A stretch of DNA of 64,000 nucleotides from Terebella lapidaria (GCA_949152475.1 OX424563.1:283001-347000), one strand, 5' to 3'; shown: positions 11,881 through 24,764, numbered from the stretch's first letter. A program made the numbers and translations. The notes: generated from the sequence alone by a model not told the origin.

Positions 11881-13415
11881 GTGTGTGTCAGTGTTGACCC
11901 TAGGCCTGGGCACGTGTCTGTCAATAGTGACCTGAGGTCTGGGCACGTGTATGTGTCAATGTTGACCCGAGATCTGGGCATGTGTGTGTCAGTGTTGACC
12001 CTGGGCACGTGTGAGTCAGTGTTGACCCTGGACACGTGTGTCAGTGTTGACCCTGGGCACGTGTGTGTCAGTGTTGACCCTGACACGTGTGTGTCAGTGT
12101 TGACCCTGAGCACGTGTGTGTCAGTGTTGACCCTGGGCACGTGTGTGTCAGTGTTGACCCTGGGCACGTGTGTGTCAGTGTTGACCCTGGCACGTGTGTG
12201 TCAGTGTTGACCTTGGCACGTGTGTGTCAGTGTTGACCTTGGGCACGTGTGTGTCAGTGTTGACCCTGGACACGAGTGTATCAGTGTTGACCCTGAGCAC
12301 GTGTGTATCAGTGTTGACCCTGGACATGAGTGTATCAGTGTTGACCCTGAGCACGTGTGTATCAGTGTTGACCCTGGGCACGTTTGTGTCAGTGTTGGCC
12401 CTGGACACGAGTGTATCAGTGTTGACCCTGAGCACGTGTGTATCAGTGTTGACCCTGGGCACGTTTGTGTCAGTGTTGGCCCTGGACACGAGTGTATCAG
12501 TGTTGACCCTGAGCACGTGTGTATCAGTGTTGACCCTGGGCACGTTTGTGTCAGTGTTGGCCCTGGACACGTGTGTGTCAGTGTTGACCCTGGCACGTGT
12601 GTGTCAGTGTTGACCCTGGGCACGTGTGTGTCAGTATTGACCCTGGGCACGTGTGTGTCAGTGTTGGCCCTGGACACGAGTGTATCAGTGTTGACCCTGG
12701 GCACGTGTGTGTCAGTGTTGGCCCTGGACACGAGTGTATCAGTGTTGACCCTGACACGTGTGTATCAGTGTTGACCCTGGGCACGTGTGTCAGTGTTGAC
12801 CCTGGGCACGTGTGTGTCAGTGTTGACCCTGAGCACGTGTGTGTCAGTGTTGACAATGGGCACGTGGGTGGCAGTGTTGACCCTGAGCACGTGTCTGTCA
12901 GTGTTGACCTGAGCACGTGTGTGTCAGTGTTGACCCTGGACACGTGTATGCCAGTGTTGGCCCTGGGCACGAGTGTATCAGTGTTGACCCTGGGCACATG
13001 TGTGTCAGTGTTGACCCTGGACACGTGTGTGTCAGCATTGACCCTGGGCACGTGTGTGTCAGTGTTGACCCTGAGCACGTGTCTGTCAGTGTTGACCCTG
13101 GACACGTGTGTGTCAGTGTTGACCCTGAGCACGTGTGTGTCAGTGTTGACCCTGTCACGTGTGTGTCAGTGTTGACCCTGGGCACGTGTGTGTCAGTGTT
13201 GACCCTGACACGTGTGTGTCAGTGTTGACCCTGGGCACGTGTGTGTTAGTGTTGACCCTGGGCACGTGTGTGTCAGTGTTGACCCTGGGCACGTGTGTGT
13301 CAGTGTTGACCCCGGCACGTGTGTGTCAGTGTTGACCCTGGGCACGTGTGTGTCAGTGTTGACCCTGGGCACGTGTGTGTCAGTGTTGACCCTGGCACGT
13401 GTGTTTCAGTGTTGA
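11881..13415. repeat. About 25-bp minisatellite, roughly 60 units, CACGTG-rich
   Basis: The unit consists of CACGTGTGTGTCAGTGTTGA followed by a short CCCTG-type spacer. Many units contain CACGTG, the palindromic E-box; variants have CACGAG or CACGTT. Around 12260-12560 a three-unit block is itself repeated about three times, so the array has higher-order structure. Open frames of 100-190 residues in most frames are a by-product of the repeat and are not genes. Confidence 0.95.
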
Positions 13416-14119
13416 CTTCAGTACCGGGTTTTAGACATAAGGCGGAGAAATTTAGATTTCATTTTATCGTTTGTTCGGCTGTTGGTCATATGTATGGCCA
13501 TACATACGCTGAAGCAGTAAATCGGTGAGTTATGGCTGAGGTTGGTGCTGATCGCGAGTTTGGAGGTGTTTTGTTCGTATATCTGCCTGTGAGATGCGGT
13601 GATGTATGGGCAGGGACTCTCGTTAGCGGCGGTGACCACTGACCTGTCTCTATCGCGTGTGTCGGGCCGTCTGACCCCGGGGCCGGGACACACCCTCCTG
13701 TCCCAGTCCGAGAGAGGACGTATCAATGATGTCGTCCACCGAGTCTCAAAGCCTCTCCCGCCCCACACCTCTCCACCCCCACCCCTTCCTCAAACCACGA
13801 ACTCATATCGGTCTCCGGAAATTATGATGTGGACTATTTGAATATCCAGCCTCTCCTTGGGCGCGCAATCTGTGACCTTTCTCACAAAGATTCCCGGGAA
13901 GATTCACTCAAGTTCTAGAGCCGGCTGAAACACATTCCAACAACCCGGGGGCAAGAACAAACACTTATACATATCCAGTATACTGCAGATCGATAAAATT
14001 CTAAGGATCCTCAAGATTCCATGAGATGTGTTGGTCCAGCTGAGGGGTAACATATAGATCAGGCATGACACATGACAGCACATGACACGTGCTCGTAACA
14101 GTGTCAGTGACATTTGTTA
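13416..14119. other. Intergenic, no gene supported
   Basis: Sequence composition becomes non-repetitive. Short frames at 13418-13768 and 13599-13841 show no family motif. I see nothing else here. Confidence 0.45.
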
Positions 14120-14420
14120 AGCTACAGTCCCATATAGGTGCCGGTGGAGCAAGGTGCATCCCGGAGGAATACCGGGGTTGAACGGCCTTTGCACCGTGTT
14201 GACGCCGTGTTGACTTCGGGACGAGTCGCGATGTGACGAGATGTTCCGGGATTGAAAATGGTGCACCGCAGGTGACCGTCAGTCGAGCCCGGAGGTTTTG
14301 GACTGTCAAAAACATCCGGGATGCACCGGCACTGTCACTCTTTCCGGCATGCACCGTGTGAACGCCGTGTTGGCGACGTGATGAAACGTAGTGGCGCCTG
14401 TGAGTTTCGGTTGACGCCGT
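14120..14420. repeat. Degenerate CCGTGTTGACGCC repeat, copy A
   Basis: Short motifs such as GCCGTGTTGAC and TTCCGGGATTGAA recur, and the same motifs appear at 16735-17150. The two blocks appear to belong to one old dispersed repeat. Its class is unknown. Confidence 0.5.
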
Positions 14421-14660
14421 GGTGGACCTGGGTCCCATAGATATTACATTACCAATATTGGATATTAGATAATCAAACTGAAAACAAGTGGCATTGAATT
14501 CAGAAACGATTTCAGAGATAGAATCTGGTCCTAGTAGAAATTTTATAATTTTTGGCACATGAATAAAGAGTGAATCGTGTGAACTAATGTGATTTTCGAA
14601 GCATGTTAACATCTCCATTCCTTCCAAAGTTATGATGATTTATTCAAATTATTTCCAGCT

Positions 14661-15245
14661 GAATTTAACACCTAATTAAGTATTATAATGAGTGTTCATG
14701 ATGTCGCACCAGTATAACTATTTTAATTACTTACATGTTTGATGCTAAATCTGGATTCGATATATTATCACAAAATATATTGTTATGTGGTGTTGTAATG
14801 AAAAATATACCGTAAATATGTGGAGTTGAACATCGCCATAGCAACGAGCCTGCCCATAGCAATGTCGTTGCTAGGGACCTTTATTCATAATTAAAAAGAT
14901 AAAAAAAATTATAAATTATCTAAAAAGATAAAATTATTTCATCTTCTTCATGAAAGACATACCCATTATTGTTTGTTTGGACCAAAATTATCATATTCAT
15001 GAAGTTTAGGCCCATAGCAACCACCGTAACGATTGCTAAGGCAGTATTTCGGACGTTGTCTCCTTGGTGAAGAACTCAGGTAATTAAATTCTTATAATTC
15101 TTAATGACAAATGTGACGAAATAGTTATTAATACTCAAAATGTAAATAAAAGGTCAAATATCACGTATTATATGTTACTAATTATCTTACAATACTGGTG
15201 TGACGTCATGAACACTCATTATATACCTAACTAGGTGTCAATTTT
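14661..15245. mobile_element. Foldback element, arms about 80 bp
   Basis: The left arm near 14661-14745 (AGTATTATAATGAGTGTTCA) is matched in inverted orientation by the right arm near 15165-15245 (TGAACACTCATTATATACCT). The interior holds two inverted CATAGCAAC-type blocks. There is no internal gene, so a non-autonomous foldback or MITE is likely. Confidence 0.6.
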
Positions 15246-15515
15246 GGCGGGGAAAGTTGAGATATCGGCATTATGTAAAAACTGCCTTAATCCATGCGTT
15301 GCACATGCCAAAATTAAGACAATTTCCATTACGACTGTACCCCCACTTCAACTTTAACACTAGCACTTTGTATTTCAACAATAACAGTGGCACTATTACC
15401 CCATTTACCAGAAAATAACTCTGGCATACGCACATGCGAAACTTGCGTAATTCAATAACTCCAAGGTAGGGTACATTGGGGGAGCTAATATGTAAAGGAT
15501 AGGGCCCCAGGTTGA

Positions 15516-15574
15516 GGCTTTCGGTCAGATAGAGCCCGAGCGCGAAGCGCGAGGGGTCTATCTGACCGAAAGCC
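15516..15574. repeat. Perfect hairpin, 17-bp arms
   Basis: GGCTTTCGGTCAGATAG at 15516-15532 is exactly complementary to 15558-15574. The 25-base loop contains a smaller palindrome, CGCGAAGCGCG. A second imperfect palindrome built on GATAATCGGT lies close by at 15689-15728. Confidence 0.85.
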
Positions 15575-15729
15575 GAAACCGCGGGCCATATCCTACATAG
15601 AGCATGCACCCACCCTCTCGATCGGGCTTCCAATCTCGATCATACGATGCAACATGCTCAGAATTATTCGAGCGTGTCTATTATGTATAGGATAATCGGT
15701 GAAGTGGAGCGACTCTGAACCGATTATCC

Positions 15730-16734
15730 GATTTAGTTCTCGGTTCCCCCTCAACTCAACTAAATCTCCGCCGGCATATGCACCTGCGAGTAGTAATCTG
15801 CGTGTACAACTATATCGTCACACTTCAACAGTGTTAGGAAACAGAGGGCGACACTGTCTGTATTTGTGATGAACTTTGTCACCATTATTATATCATGAGA
15901 ATAGAAGTACATGTCCACTTGCTGTTCTCGTAATTTTCAACGATATACAACACGGTATTTACCAATTTTTTCCTAAATGATGTCTGCATCTAATGAATGT
16001 TTTGCATGATATTGATGAATATATAGCCGGATTATGAATGAATCATGATTACAAATAGGGTTTTAGATTCACGACCATGCCCGCTGCTTGGGCTACCACT
16101 TTTCAGTGTCTTGGTCAATTTAGAATTGGGACCCAACAGTAACACCACATTTATTGTTCACCTTCTCATCTACATTATATTGGCCTCGACCAAGCTTCCA
16201 TGGCATCAAACGAATTAGGTTTCGGCAATGATGAAAACATCTCGCTGGTACGCAAACAAACGCGTCTTGTTTTAGCAGATGCAATTGTACACTGACCTAG
16301 AGGTCCCTATCTAGGATAGAGACCTCTCTGGGGGGTTACTATCTTAGATAGAGACCTCACAGCAGGTTCTTCCGTAAGATAAGTACTTGACTATAACAAC
16401 AGAATCATGCTCTATTGTTATGTAGGCACCAATATCGAGAGGAAACAGACCCGCAGTTTTCTTTTACGGGAATATAATTTTGAGGTTTGCTACTATACCG
16501 CCAAATGCGAATAATAATTTCAAATCAGTTACTGTATGGACCTTCATATTGACATTCTTGTTTTCCTAATCATTTCGGAATACTTTCTTCCAATTTATAA
16601 TACCATTTATTGCAGTGAAACAAATTTAATTTCCAAATGAAAAAAAAAACAACTTTACCAGGCGTTCAAATATTTATTATGAATATAACTAAAGACATGA
16701 TATGTATTTAATTACAACACAGAATCAAGGCCAT
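15730..16734. other. AT-rich intergenic, no gene seen
   Basis: No exon or repeat family is recognised. A small duplicated motif (CTAGGATAGAGACCTC then TTAGATAGAGACCTC) occurs near 16310-16350. Confidence 0.45.
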
Positions 16735-17150
16735 GAAACGCCGGGGCTCTACCGGGGCTCAGTCGTGATACAACGGCATTAACTGTGTGCACATCGTGAT
16801 ACTGCCGGCTACAACCGTGTTGCTCCGGCATTGGCCGTCATACGCCGGGGTACAACGTGCTTGTCACCGTGAAGTGCCGTGTTGACGCCGCCATGGTCCG
16901 GGATATTGAATGGTGTTCCGGGATGACCTCCGGGGTACATCTGCGTTCGCCGTGTTGACATCGTGTTGGTGACGGCTACCACCGGGGCTACACCTTGATT
17001 TGCCGTGATGTGCCGTCCTACCGTCGGCTTCAATACACACCGGGGTGAAACGGGATGATTTTTGTGAAAAAGACATGCCGGTCAATGCCGGAGCATCCCG
17101 ATCTTGGAGGCCCAGCTGCCGTGCTTTACCGTGTATTGTCGCAGTACACC
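16735..17150. repeat. Degenerate CCGTGTTGACGCC repeat, copy B
   Basis: It shares GCCGTGTTGACGCC, CCGGGATATTGAATGGTG and related CCGGGG-rich motifs with 14120-14420. Tandem sub-motifs suggest decay of a short-period repeat. Confidence 0.5.
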
Positions 17151-18219
17151 GGCCTCATATGGGACTAGGGCTTTAATGTGCACATACATATCGACAACCA
17201 GCCTGAGTTTCAAGACTTACGCAATGCGAGAAATTTTCAAAACAATGTTGGGGCCTGAGTGGTCACATCCGAGCGATATTTTTTGTTTTGTAACGTGCTT
17301 TAGGTCGGCGGTGTTTTGCTTACATGTTCCGGCTCTCCGGTTGGTAGCGTGACAAGTCGGAACCGGTTTTTGCCCGCCACAGAGGCTTCCATACACCAGG
17401 GGTGAGAGTGTCCCGAGCTCGTTTGCGCTCTATACGTATGCTTCAGGAGTTGACGCCCGGATTCTGGAAGGTCCGGGCCTCTGGTGAGCCCCAGATCCGA
17501 CTTTTGTAACCTGGGTAACGGACCGTAGGTCCGGTAACTTAACAATCGGAGTACGGATAGGGAGACATGACTGCAAGCTACCGGACGGGTTAACTGCTAG
17601 AATGAAGAGCTAGCCGAAGTTGACTGGGCCCAAATCTTTATTGATTGTGCTCGAAGGGAGCAGTGACTTTATTGGATTGACCGGTCAGTTCCGATCCCGC
17701 CTCAAGGACGAGCGCTAAAACACGGACTTCCTGCTGCAATCACCTTAGACAATGGCTGTTCACTCTGACAAATTCACCATCTGAGAAGAGAGAAGACTCT
17801 CCCATACAGGGACTCACTGACGCTGTTCTGTAACTGCTCCTCACACACTAATCTCATATTTCAAAACTGCTGGAGATGTTATCACTGACGGTCTGGACAA
17901 ATCCATTATATATGCAGTTCGTTAAGTTAAACTTGATTGGCTTATTAATTTGACGCGTGATAGGATGAGGTCCAGGTGGGTATGTCGATATCATGTAAAC
18001 CAACGCCCTCTGTTACTCTCGACCCACCCTGACCAGAATACCTAAGTTGACATGTGATCGACTGATCTACAAGTGTAGTCTATACCTGTCACATTAGGGA
18101 TGGCGTGATTGTCTGGCTGCTTTCACACAGGTACAAATATACGCCTGAGGCGTGATGTGATGAAGCACACTACAGTAATGCAGATGAACAAATTTTTACT
18201 CTCGCTCCATAAGACCATA
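17151..18219. other. Intergenic, with an isolated terminal motif of the TTACCGGAC family
   Basis: GGGTAACGGACC and GGTCCGGTAACTTA near 17512-17540 resemble the ends of the TAGGTTACCGGAC element family described elsewhere in this window. No gene is supported in the segment. Confidence 0.4.
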
Positions 18220-18335
18220 TCTGACTATATGTTTTGGACTAATGCGCGCGGACAGACATACAGACAGACCAAAATGCAATACCCTCTCCCCTTGTGTCTG
18301 TCTGTCTGTCCGCACGCATCAAACATATAGTCAGA
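18220..18335. repeat. Inverted repeat of about 116 bp
   Basis: TCTGACTATATGTTT at the left end is complementary to AAACATATAGTCAGA at the right end. GCGCGCGGACAGACATACAG pairs with CTGTCTGTCCGCACGC. The loop is short, so the whole unit can fold into one hairpin; it is probably a small mobile element. Confidence 0.75.
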
Positions 18336-19242
18336 TCGACTTGAAACTTATACTTATAGGGATGAAGTTATAGGGATGGCCGTGACTCGGTCTTCCTCAA
18401 TTTTAGTCAATATCGAATAAAAATGGTTGCCATGACAACCGAAAAAAGTGAAAATCACATAATTGGTAATAACTAAAATGGTTCTAATCATTGATTATCA
18501 ATATTACTTGTCTCCAACTATTTTTCTTTATTTTTTTTGTTCAATTCCCGATGGTGTACGACCGATGGTTTGAAGACCAAGACTCTCATTATCGCCCGAG
18601 GTCGAAAATTTGGGGGTTACGATTTTACGAATTTTGAGTGTGCTGAGATTCGAGACCATAATGTGAATCGGAGATAATATCCTGTGGGTGGATGCAAAAT
18701 GATAAACATCGAGCCAGCAGTTCATTCTCTCTGAAAAGTAGGTTAGCGGTATTTCACTTAAGGTGCGTAGATCTATATGAAATGCGCCCATTATGCACCC
18801 GCGCATATCGCGAACGTACGTATAAGGGTCGAATAGAGGCGGAGGTTGTATCAAAAGTGGAAAATGTATCTTTTAACCATCTTTTTTGCATGATGTGCAA
18901 AGTACATTTAATTAATGCACACCAACTGGTATACATGATTTAAAGCACCACTCAGAAGCCCAATGAGCTTGGTTGTATCTTGTCCCGACTATCACACGTA
19001 TGTCGCCCATTGCGCCCGCACACTGAAGTCACAGAGAGACTCCCGTAGCTGGTCCAGCATATTCTGATAGAAACCAGAGACTATTCGAATTGAAAAGGGG
19101 ACAGACCACTGTTGAGAAGACATATCCCCTGTCAGTGGTTCCGATTTGGTAACAAGAAAATTCATACCCGTTCAAGAAGGAAGATTCGTATCGTACCCAG
19201 TTTCGAGAAGTTTCGCACATTGTCCAATTGGAACCCAAAAAA
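18336..19242. other. Intergenic, no gene supported
   Basis: Short overlapping frames at 18528-18943 lack any motif. Nothing else is recognised. Confidence 0.45.
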
Positions 19243-21121
19243 AATTAGGCCAAGGGCCGAAGATAGGTTACCGGACAATGTTTAATATTTTAGATGTTAG
19301 CCAGGTCACTGGTCAAGAGAATATTCAGCATATATAATATTAAGCATATATCATGTCCACAGTTGATTGCTAAGTTGTAAATTCAATAATCAGAGAGATA
19401 TTAGCAACTTTGTGCTGTGGCCTTGAAAATGAAGGCAAAGGTCAAATTCAAGGTCATCAAAATATTCAGTGTATATCATTTTTTATATGTCCACAATTTA
19501 TTCCCAAGACATACAGTCAATAGAGGAGCAAGATATGAGCCATTTTCTCCTGTGACCTTGAAAATGAGGTCAGAGGTCAAATTCAAGGTCACGAGAATAT
19601 TCAGCATATATCATTTCCTATATGTCCACAATTGATTCCTAAGCTGTAAAATCCATAATAAGTGAGATATTAGCCATTTTGTCCTGTGACCTTGAAAATG
19701 AAGTCAAAGGTCAAATTCAAGGTCATGACAATAATCTGCATATATCATATCCTATATGTTCATAAATGTTTCCTGAGATGTAAAGTCGTTAAGGATTGAT
19801 TGCATGTGATCGTCATGAACCTGGCAGTGACCAGCTGTCCATTCACTTATAATGTAAATATAAAGGTAACAAATTCATGAATTTACACAATTCCAACCAA
19901 CGTGAAATTTTGCTTTTCTGATTGTTAGCCATCAAGGATTACTAACCGAGACTCTGTTTCTTACTAAGCGATGTTAAATTGGTTAAATTCATCGTTTTCA
20001 TATGTCATTTTCCGACCTATTTCTCAGTATACAGAATTCACTCACAACAGGGCGAGCGAAAGGATTGCGCTGTGCAGCAAATGGCTAGTGAGGCCAGTAG
20101 AACTCACAGGCGATATGCACTCGGGTGCACCGAGGTGTTTGGGATTATGAATGTTCAGCTCATTGTATTCATCTCACAGGAAGTATAGACCTAGATATTC
20201 TCATTATTTTGACGACAACAAGGAATAAATATATGCAACAGCCAGTGCTTGTCAAGCAGAACACTCGAATCTTCGTTTTGGTGAAACGTATAAAATGATT
20301 TATCTAATCATCGAATTGCACAGCTTTCGTGATATCATTTATGAAACCATGTCTCGGTTCATCATCCATGCGTATTTGTGTGTGTGCTAGCCAAGTTTTA
20401 GGTCAGGGGATTGTATTGTTTTGGTGATTTTGTTACCTTTCCTTTCACATTATAAGTCAATGGAAGAGTGCCTCAGCGCAGTCACCGGTAAGTTATGTGC
20501 AATCACACCTTAACAATTGATTCCTAAGCTGTAGAGTCGATAATAAGAGAGATATAAGCCATTTTGTGCTCTGACCTTGAAACTGAGGTCAGAAGTCAAA
20601 TTCAAGGTCACGAGAATATTCAGCATATATCATTTCCTATATGTCCACGATTGATTCCTAGTCTCTGATCTCAATATTAAGTGAGATATTAGGCATAATG
20701 TGTCCCATTATAAAGCATAGGAGAATTTAACATGGGAAAGTCCCATTTGGGCCGAGTTTGGGCCAAAATGGCCCACTTGGAGCGATTCAAGCGCAACGAA
20801 ATTTATAGACATCATAGGAGTACATATGAGGAGTGTTATGTATCAAAAAGAAAAAAAAGCTACAGAACAGATTTTGAGAAAATGGCCGCCAAAGTCCAAA
20901 ATCAGACATTTTTCATCGGAAACGACCGCCATTTTGAAAAAAATGCGAAAATCGAAAAACTAAAAAATACCTCCTTCTTGAATTATTTTCAAGTATTTTT
21001 ATGCAAAATTTACAGAAAAATTCGCCCGTAAACAAAAAGGATAAAAATGTGGACGACGACGACGGACGACGGACGCAACGCCATGCCAATAGGTTATCGG
21101 ACCATAGGTCCGTTAACCTAA
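19243..21121. mobile_element. TAGGTTACCGGAC-family element with internal AGGTCA repeats
   Basis: The left end has GATAGGTTACCGGACAATGT and the right end has GGTTATCGGACC, then ATAGGTCCGTTAACCTA, giving inverted termini. AGGTCA-rich tandem units fill 19400-19790 and 20505-20700. The right part (20760-21100), with AAAATGGCC and ACGACGGACGACGG motifs, is shared with elements at 33053-34208 and 37529-38542. I see no transposase, so the element is non-autonomous or composite. Confidence 0.65.
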
Positions 21122-21702
21122 AAATACGTAGGGCTAACTGTAGGTCGAGACCTCACTCTTCCAATGCACATAACATAAGATCCATGATTTTGGGTTCGTA
21201 AAACTATTTTTAGTCGAGAACGAGTTACTCAATGAAGAACTGATTATGATCACTGCACATCATATCACTTGGATGCATATATAACAATCAAAACTTACAT
21301 CATCAATCGTGATAACTCACACGTACATTATCAATCGTGATTTTGATTTGATTTATTTGGCTTCGTCCTGGTATAGAATTACTTAGCTGACAAGGAAAAG
21401 GTACTCCTGATTTACGTGAATATACAAGCCAAGGCACAAAGGAGGAAGCAATCCATGAGTGTTACTTAGACCAATCGATCAATCAAAAGGCCTCTCTCAA
21501 AACAAGTGGAGCACACTACAAAATATATACTTCGATTCGCCGGCTGAATCGCCACACGTCACTCAGTTGAACTTTACCAGAATGCTAACAATTAGTATTG
21601 CTATTATCCACTAAACAATAAATATATACCTTTAATTTTCATCTATTCAATGGAACAAATCCACAGTCAACACAGCAAATTAGGGAGTGATTTTTTTTCA
21701 AG
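21122..21702. other. Downstream flank of the NPF receptor gene
   Basis: AT-rich sequence with a small duplicated motif (TCATCAATCGTGAT and TTATCAATCGTGAT near 21300-21341). No gene is visible. Confidence 0.45.
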
Positions 21703-21708
21703 TTTATT
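21703..21708 (-). terminator. Candidate poly(A) signal AATAAA for the NPF receptor gene
   Basis: AATAAA on the minus strand lies 112 bases past the stop codon, giving a plausible short 3' UTR. Confidence 0.55.
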
Positions 21709-21819
21709 ATGACAACAAAATTACCAATACCACAAAACACGATACCGTATTAATGACACAGAGCATTCACAAAACCGGCTGTGTTTCTCCGAAGTTTGCG
21801 CTTTATGATTACTGCTGCT

Positions 21820-23058
21820 TTATTTGGCATCTGGTAGTTGCATTTCTTTCTTTATGACGTGATAGGGAGCCTGAATGCCCCGAGCCTTGAGGTGTCTGGC
21901 GTGTTCTGGGGTGTGTGAGTCGGCCTGTGTGGGGCTCTGGGCTGGCTGTACCTCCGTCTGTATGGCCTTGTAGCAGATGGGTTTATTGTGCACGATGTAA
22001 GTTGACTCCGGAGGAACCACACTAGGACGCCGAAGTTGGTCGACATTTTGGGCATTGGTGTGTTCAGCAGGTCTGCAGAATATAAAGAGCCGGCGGAACT
22101 CTGCCTTGAAGTTGGAGTTGAACCAGCCGTACAGGACAGGATTCGCGATGGCTGACAACATCGCCACAAGGTGAGCCACGCCGAACGCAAGCAGAAAGTT
22201 GGGTTGCATGAACATCTGGTAGTAGAAGTCGGCCAGAAAGTTGAGCAGAGTGAGCGGGAACCAACAGAAGGCGTAGGTGATGGCGATAGCCATCAACAGC
22301 AGAGTGTTCTTGCGGTGTCTACGAGCCTCATCCAACGTACGGCGGAGTTCCTGGCGGTTGTGTGGACTCTGGTTGATACGGCGGCTCAGGAAGCGCGAGA
22401 TTCGCCAGTGGAGAGCGATCAGAAGCCCCATGGGTAGCAGGAACTGTAGCAGCAGCACGACCGTAGCGTAGGTGTACTTGGAGGCCTGAGAGGGCCATTG
22501 CTCGATACACACAGTGAAGTGCTGGGTCTGTTCCAGAGTCCGGCCGTACACCAGCAGAGGCAGACCCACGATGGAGGATGTGGCCCATGTGGCGAGGATA
22601 AGGCAGCCCGTACTGACCACCCGCAGGCGATCTCTGGCCGTGCATGGGTACAGAATCACGTGGTAGCGGTCCATGGCGATGGCTGTGATGGTGATGGTGG
22701 AGGCGAACACGTTAGTGGCCTGGAGCCAAGGAATCGTGCGGCACAGCACATCTCCGAACACCCAGTTCTTGACGAGAAGCTTGACCAGTGTGAAAGGCAT
22801 GCAGAAAAGGCACATGATCATGTCGGAGACGGCCAGGTTCAGGATGAACATGTTCCTGCTGGTCCGCAATGAGCGCTTCTTGAGCACGACATAGCAGGCC
22901 GCGGAGTTAAAGACGAGCCCGGCCACGATGACGAGGACGTAAGCCGAGATCAGAGCCGTCTCTGTTGCTGGCGGGAGCGACTCCTCAAAGGACGACATGT
23001 TGAACAGCTGCAAGAGCTCGACAACAGAGAGGTTCTCGTGTAAACGCAAGTCCGCCAT
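21820..23058 (-). CDS. NPFR: Neuropeptide F / NPY-type receptor (412 residues, single coding exon)
   Basis: A class A peptide receptor at the plasma membrane, expected to bind an amidated NPF/NPY-family peptide and, by family, to couple to Gi/o. The frame runs from an ATG to TAA with no intron. Visible features are N-glycosylation sequons at N9 and N20, a TM2 block NMFILNLAVSDM, extracellular cysteines C106 and C184, TM3 with STITITAIAMDRYHVI (DRY at 130-132), EL2 with CIEQWPS, TM6 with FCWFPLTLLNF, TM7 with ANPVLYGWFN and a palmitoylation-type cysteine near 328. The EL2 CIE-W-PS, the TM6 block and the LYGW-N-F block match insect NPF receptors as I know them more closely than RYamide or short NPF receptors. 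The ligand is not shown by sequence. Confidence 0.92.
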   Translation of the reverse strand: MADLRLHENLSVVELLQLFNMSSFEESLPPATETALISAYVLVIVAGLVFNSAACYVVLKKRSLRTSRNMFILNLAVSDMIMCLFCMPFTLVKLLVKNWVFGDVLCRTIPWLQATNVFASTITITAIAMDRYHVILYPCTARDRLRVVSTGCLILATWATSSIVGLPLLVYGRTLEQTQHFTVCIEQWPSQASKYTYATVVLLLQFLLPMGLLIALHWRISRFLSRRINQSPHNRQELRRTLDEARRHRKNTLLLMAIAITYAFCWFPLTLLNFLADFYYQMFMQPNFLLAFGVAHLVAMLSAIANPVLYGWFNSNFKAEFRRLFIFCRPAEHTNAQNVDQLRRPSVVPPESTYIVHNKPICYKAIQTEVQPAQSPTQADSHTPEHARHLKARGIQAPYHVIKKEMQLPDAK

Positions 23059-24764
23059 TGCCCCCCGCGTGCTTCAGGATTGCTCGTATTCTGCCTACAA
23101 CTGTCTACAGCCGCAATACACCCTTGGTCACTAAACCTTGTCGATTGTCCAACACAAGACACTAACATATCTGTGAATACAGGCGCCTCCAATTAATAAA
23201 GTGCTCCATCGTGTTTCACGGTGTTTCCTGCCTTACTAACGACACGCCAGTGGGATGATCAAGCTGTGTTTATGTTAAAACCGCCCTTGTCTTGACAGAT
23301 ACCGGTGTTTTCGACTGACATTTCCTGTCATCAGCAATCCGGCTGCAACTGCCATCAAATGGTCCAATTCTCAAGCGATCTAATCCTCAAGTGATCTAAT
23401 CCTCAAGTGGTCTAATCCTCGAGTGGTCTAATCCTCGTCGCCCCGACCCACAATAAGACCGAGTGCTCCTTTCTGTGACAATCACGGGATATGACCTCTC
23501 TTTTGTCGCGGAGATGTGTTCTTGGACCTGTTACCTGCCAAGAGAGCATCGACGAGTCACGAGTCGACAGTATTATGTCTGCGAGTTTATTTAGAAAGGC
23601 GTGGACGTGTATGGGGGGTGTATGTGTGCGTGTGTGGGATACCCATGGTGTCGGATATCTCCTACTCGCGAGAGAGAGACAGGCAGGATCTGGCGGAAAT
23701 TGGTTGCCACAGGAACAAGTCGCTGCGCATGACAACAGGTACCGGGCCACTTAAAGGCGATCAAATGCAGCCTGATATTCAACACTGCCATCAACTGTCG
23801 TTAATTACACCACAATTTAATCCCCTGCCGTCTTCTAATACAGCTCAATCAATATTGCCCAACACAACCACGGCAACAATCATTGTTTCTTAATTACTGG
23901 GTATCAGCAACATTGGTATCCAGTTGCAGCGATGAACAACTAAATCCACATTGTAAACACCATGTCTTCCACAAAATCAATACGAACTGCGGTGGTATAC
24001 ATGCATTTTGTCTGCAGAGAAGAAATTCAAATGCACAGTTGATGAAATCGGAGGTCAACTTATGGTCACCAAAAGATCCAACAATTCAATCTGATTTCCT
24101 ACATGCTGGTAATACAATGACGTGAACTAGGGAGCTTGAATTCAAGTTCAAGGTCGCCTGAAAACCTCACCATGCATGACCTCATATACCTGTATGCTCA
24201 TAATACACTCCTCGGACGCAACTTGGTGTTCATCACTCAATGGCGTCAACATCAAGTTCAAGGTCACCAAAAGATCCACGAGATAGATGAATTACTAACT
24301 TCTCTGATGCTGTTAATGAAATCATAACCTCTATTTACACATGCACTCCGTCTCCATCCTACATTACCGGACCTTCCCAGTGATTCGTATGGCCTAATGT
24401 TCTTAATCCAAACGAGTTCGACCCGAGGCTTGAAAGCCTTTTGCCGATTCATCCTCGAGGGCCCAGGCATATCCTGAATGCAGTACGTCGTAGAGCAACC
24501 TATTTTAATGTTTTAGAGCCTATAACAAATCGGTCGGGCTTTGTATCCTTTGTTCTTCCAAAAATATCGTATTTTAGGTATACTATTGGAACCATTAGGA
24601 TCTTGTTATATTGATTATAACGAAGGAACCATCAAAACCCCGTTGTTAATTTCTTTTCTCTCTTCGAAAATATCTAGGTGGCTTTTTTTACCATTTGAGA
24701 TACGTTTGTTTTGTGTATGAACGAATACTGTCAGACCAACATCTTCAGAGGAACCATCAGAAAC
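23059..24764. other. NPF receptor 5' flank and intergenic sequence
   Basis: A short 16-17 bp tandem repeat (TCTAATCCTCAAGTGG) occurs at about 23372-23432. AAGTTCAAGGTC fragments near 24140-24270 belong to the AGGTCA-rich repeat family. No further gene is supported; the frames at 23412-23893 have no family motifs. Confidence 0.5.

Noticed and set aside
11839..13528. Many overlapping frames encoding VSVDPGHVC-type repeats
   Set aside because: They are translations of the CACGTG minisatellite in nearly every frame, with no unique flanking coding sequence.
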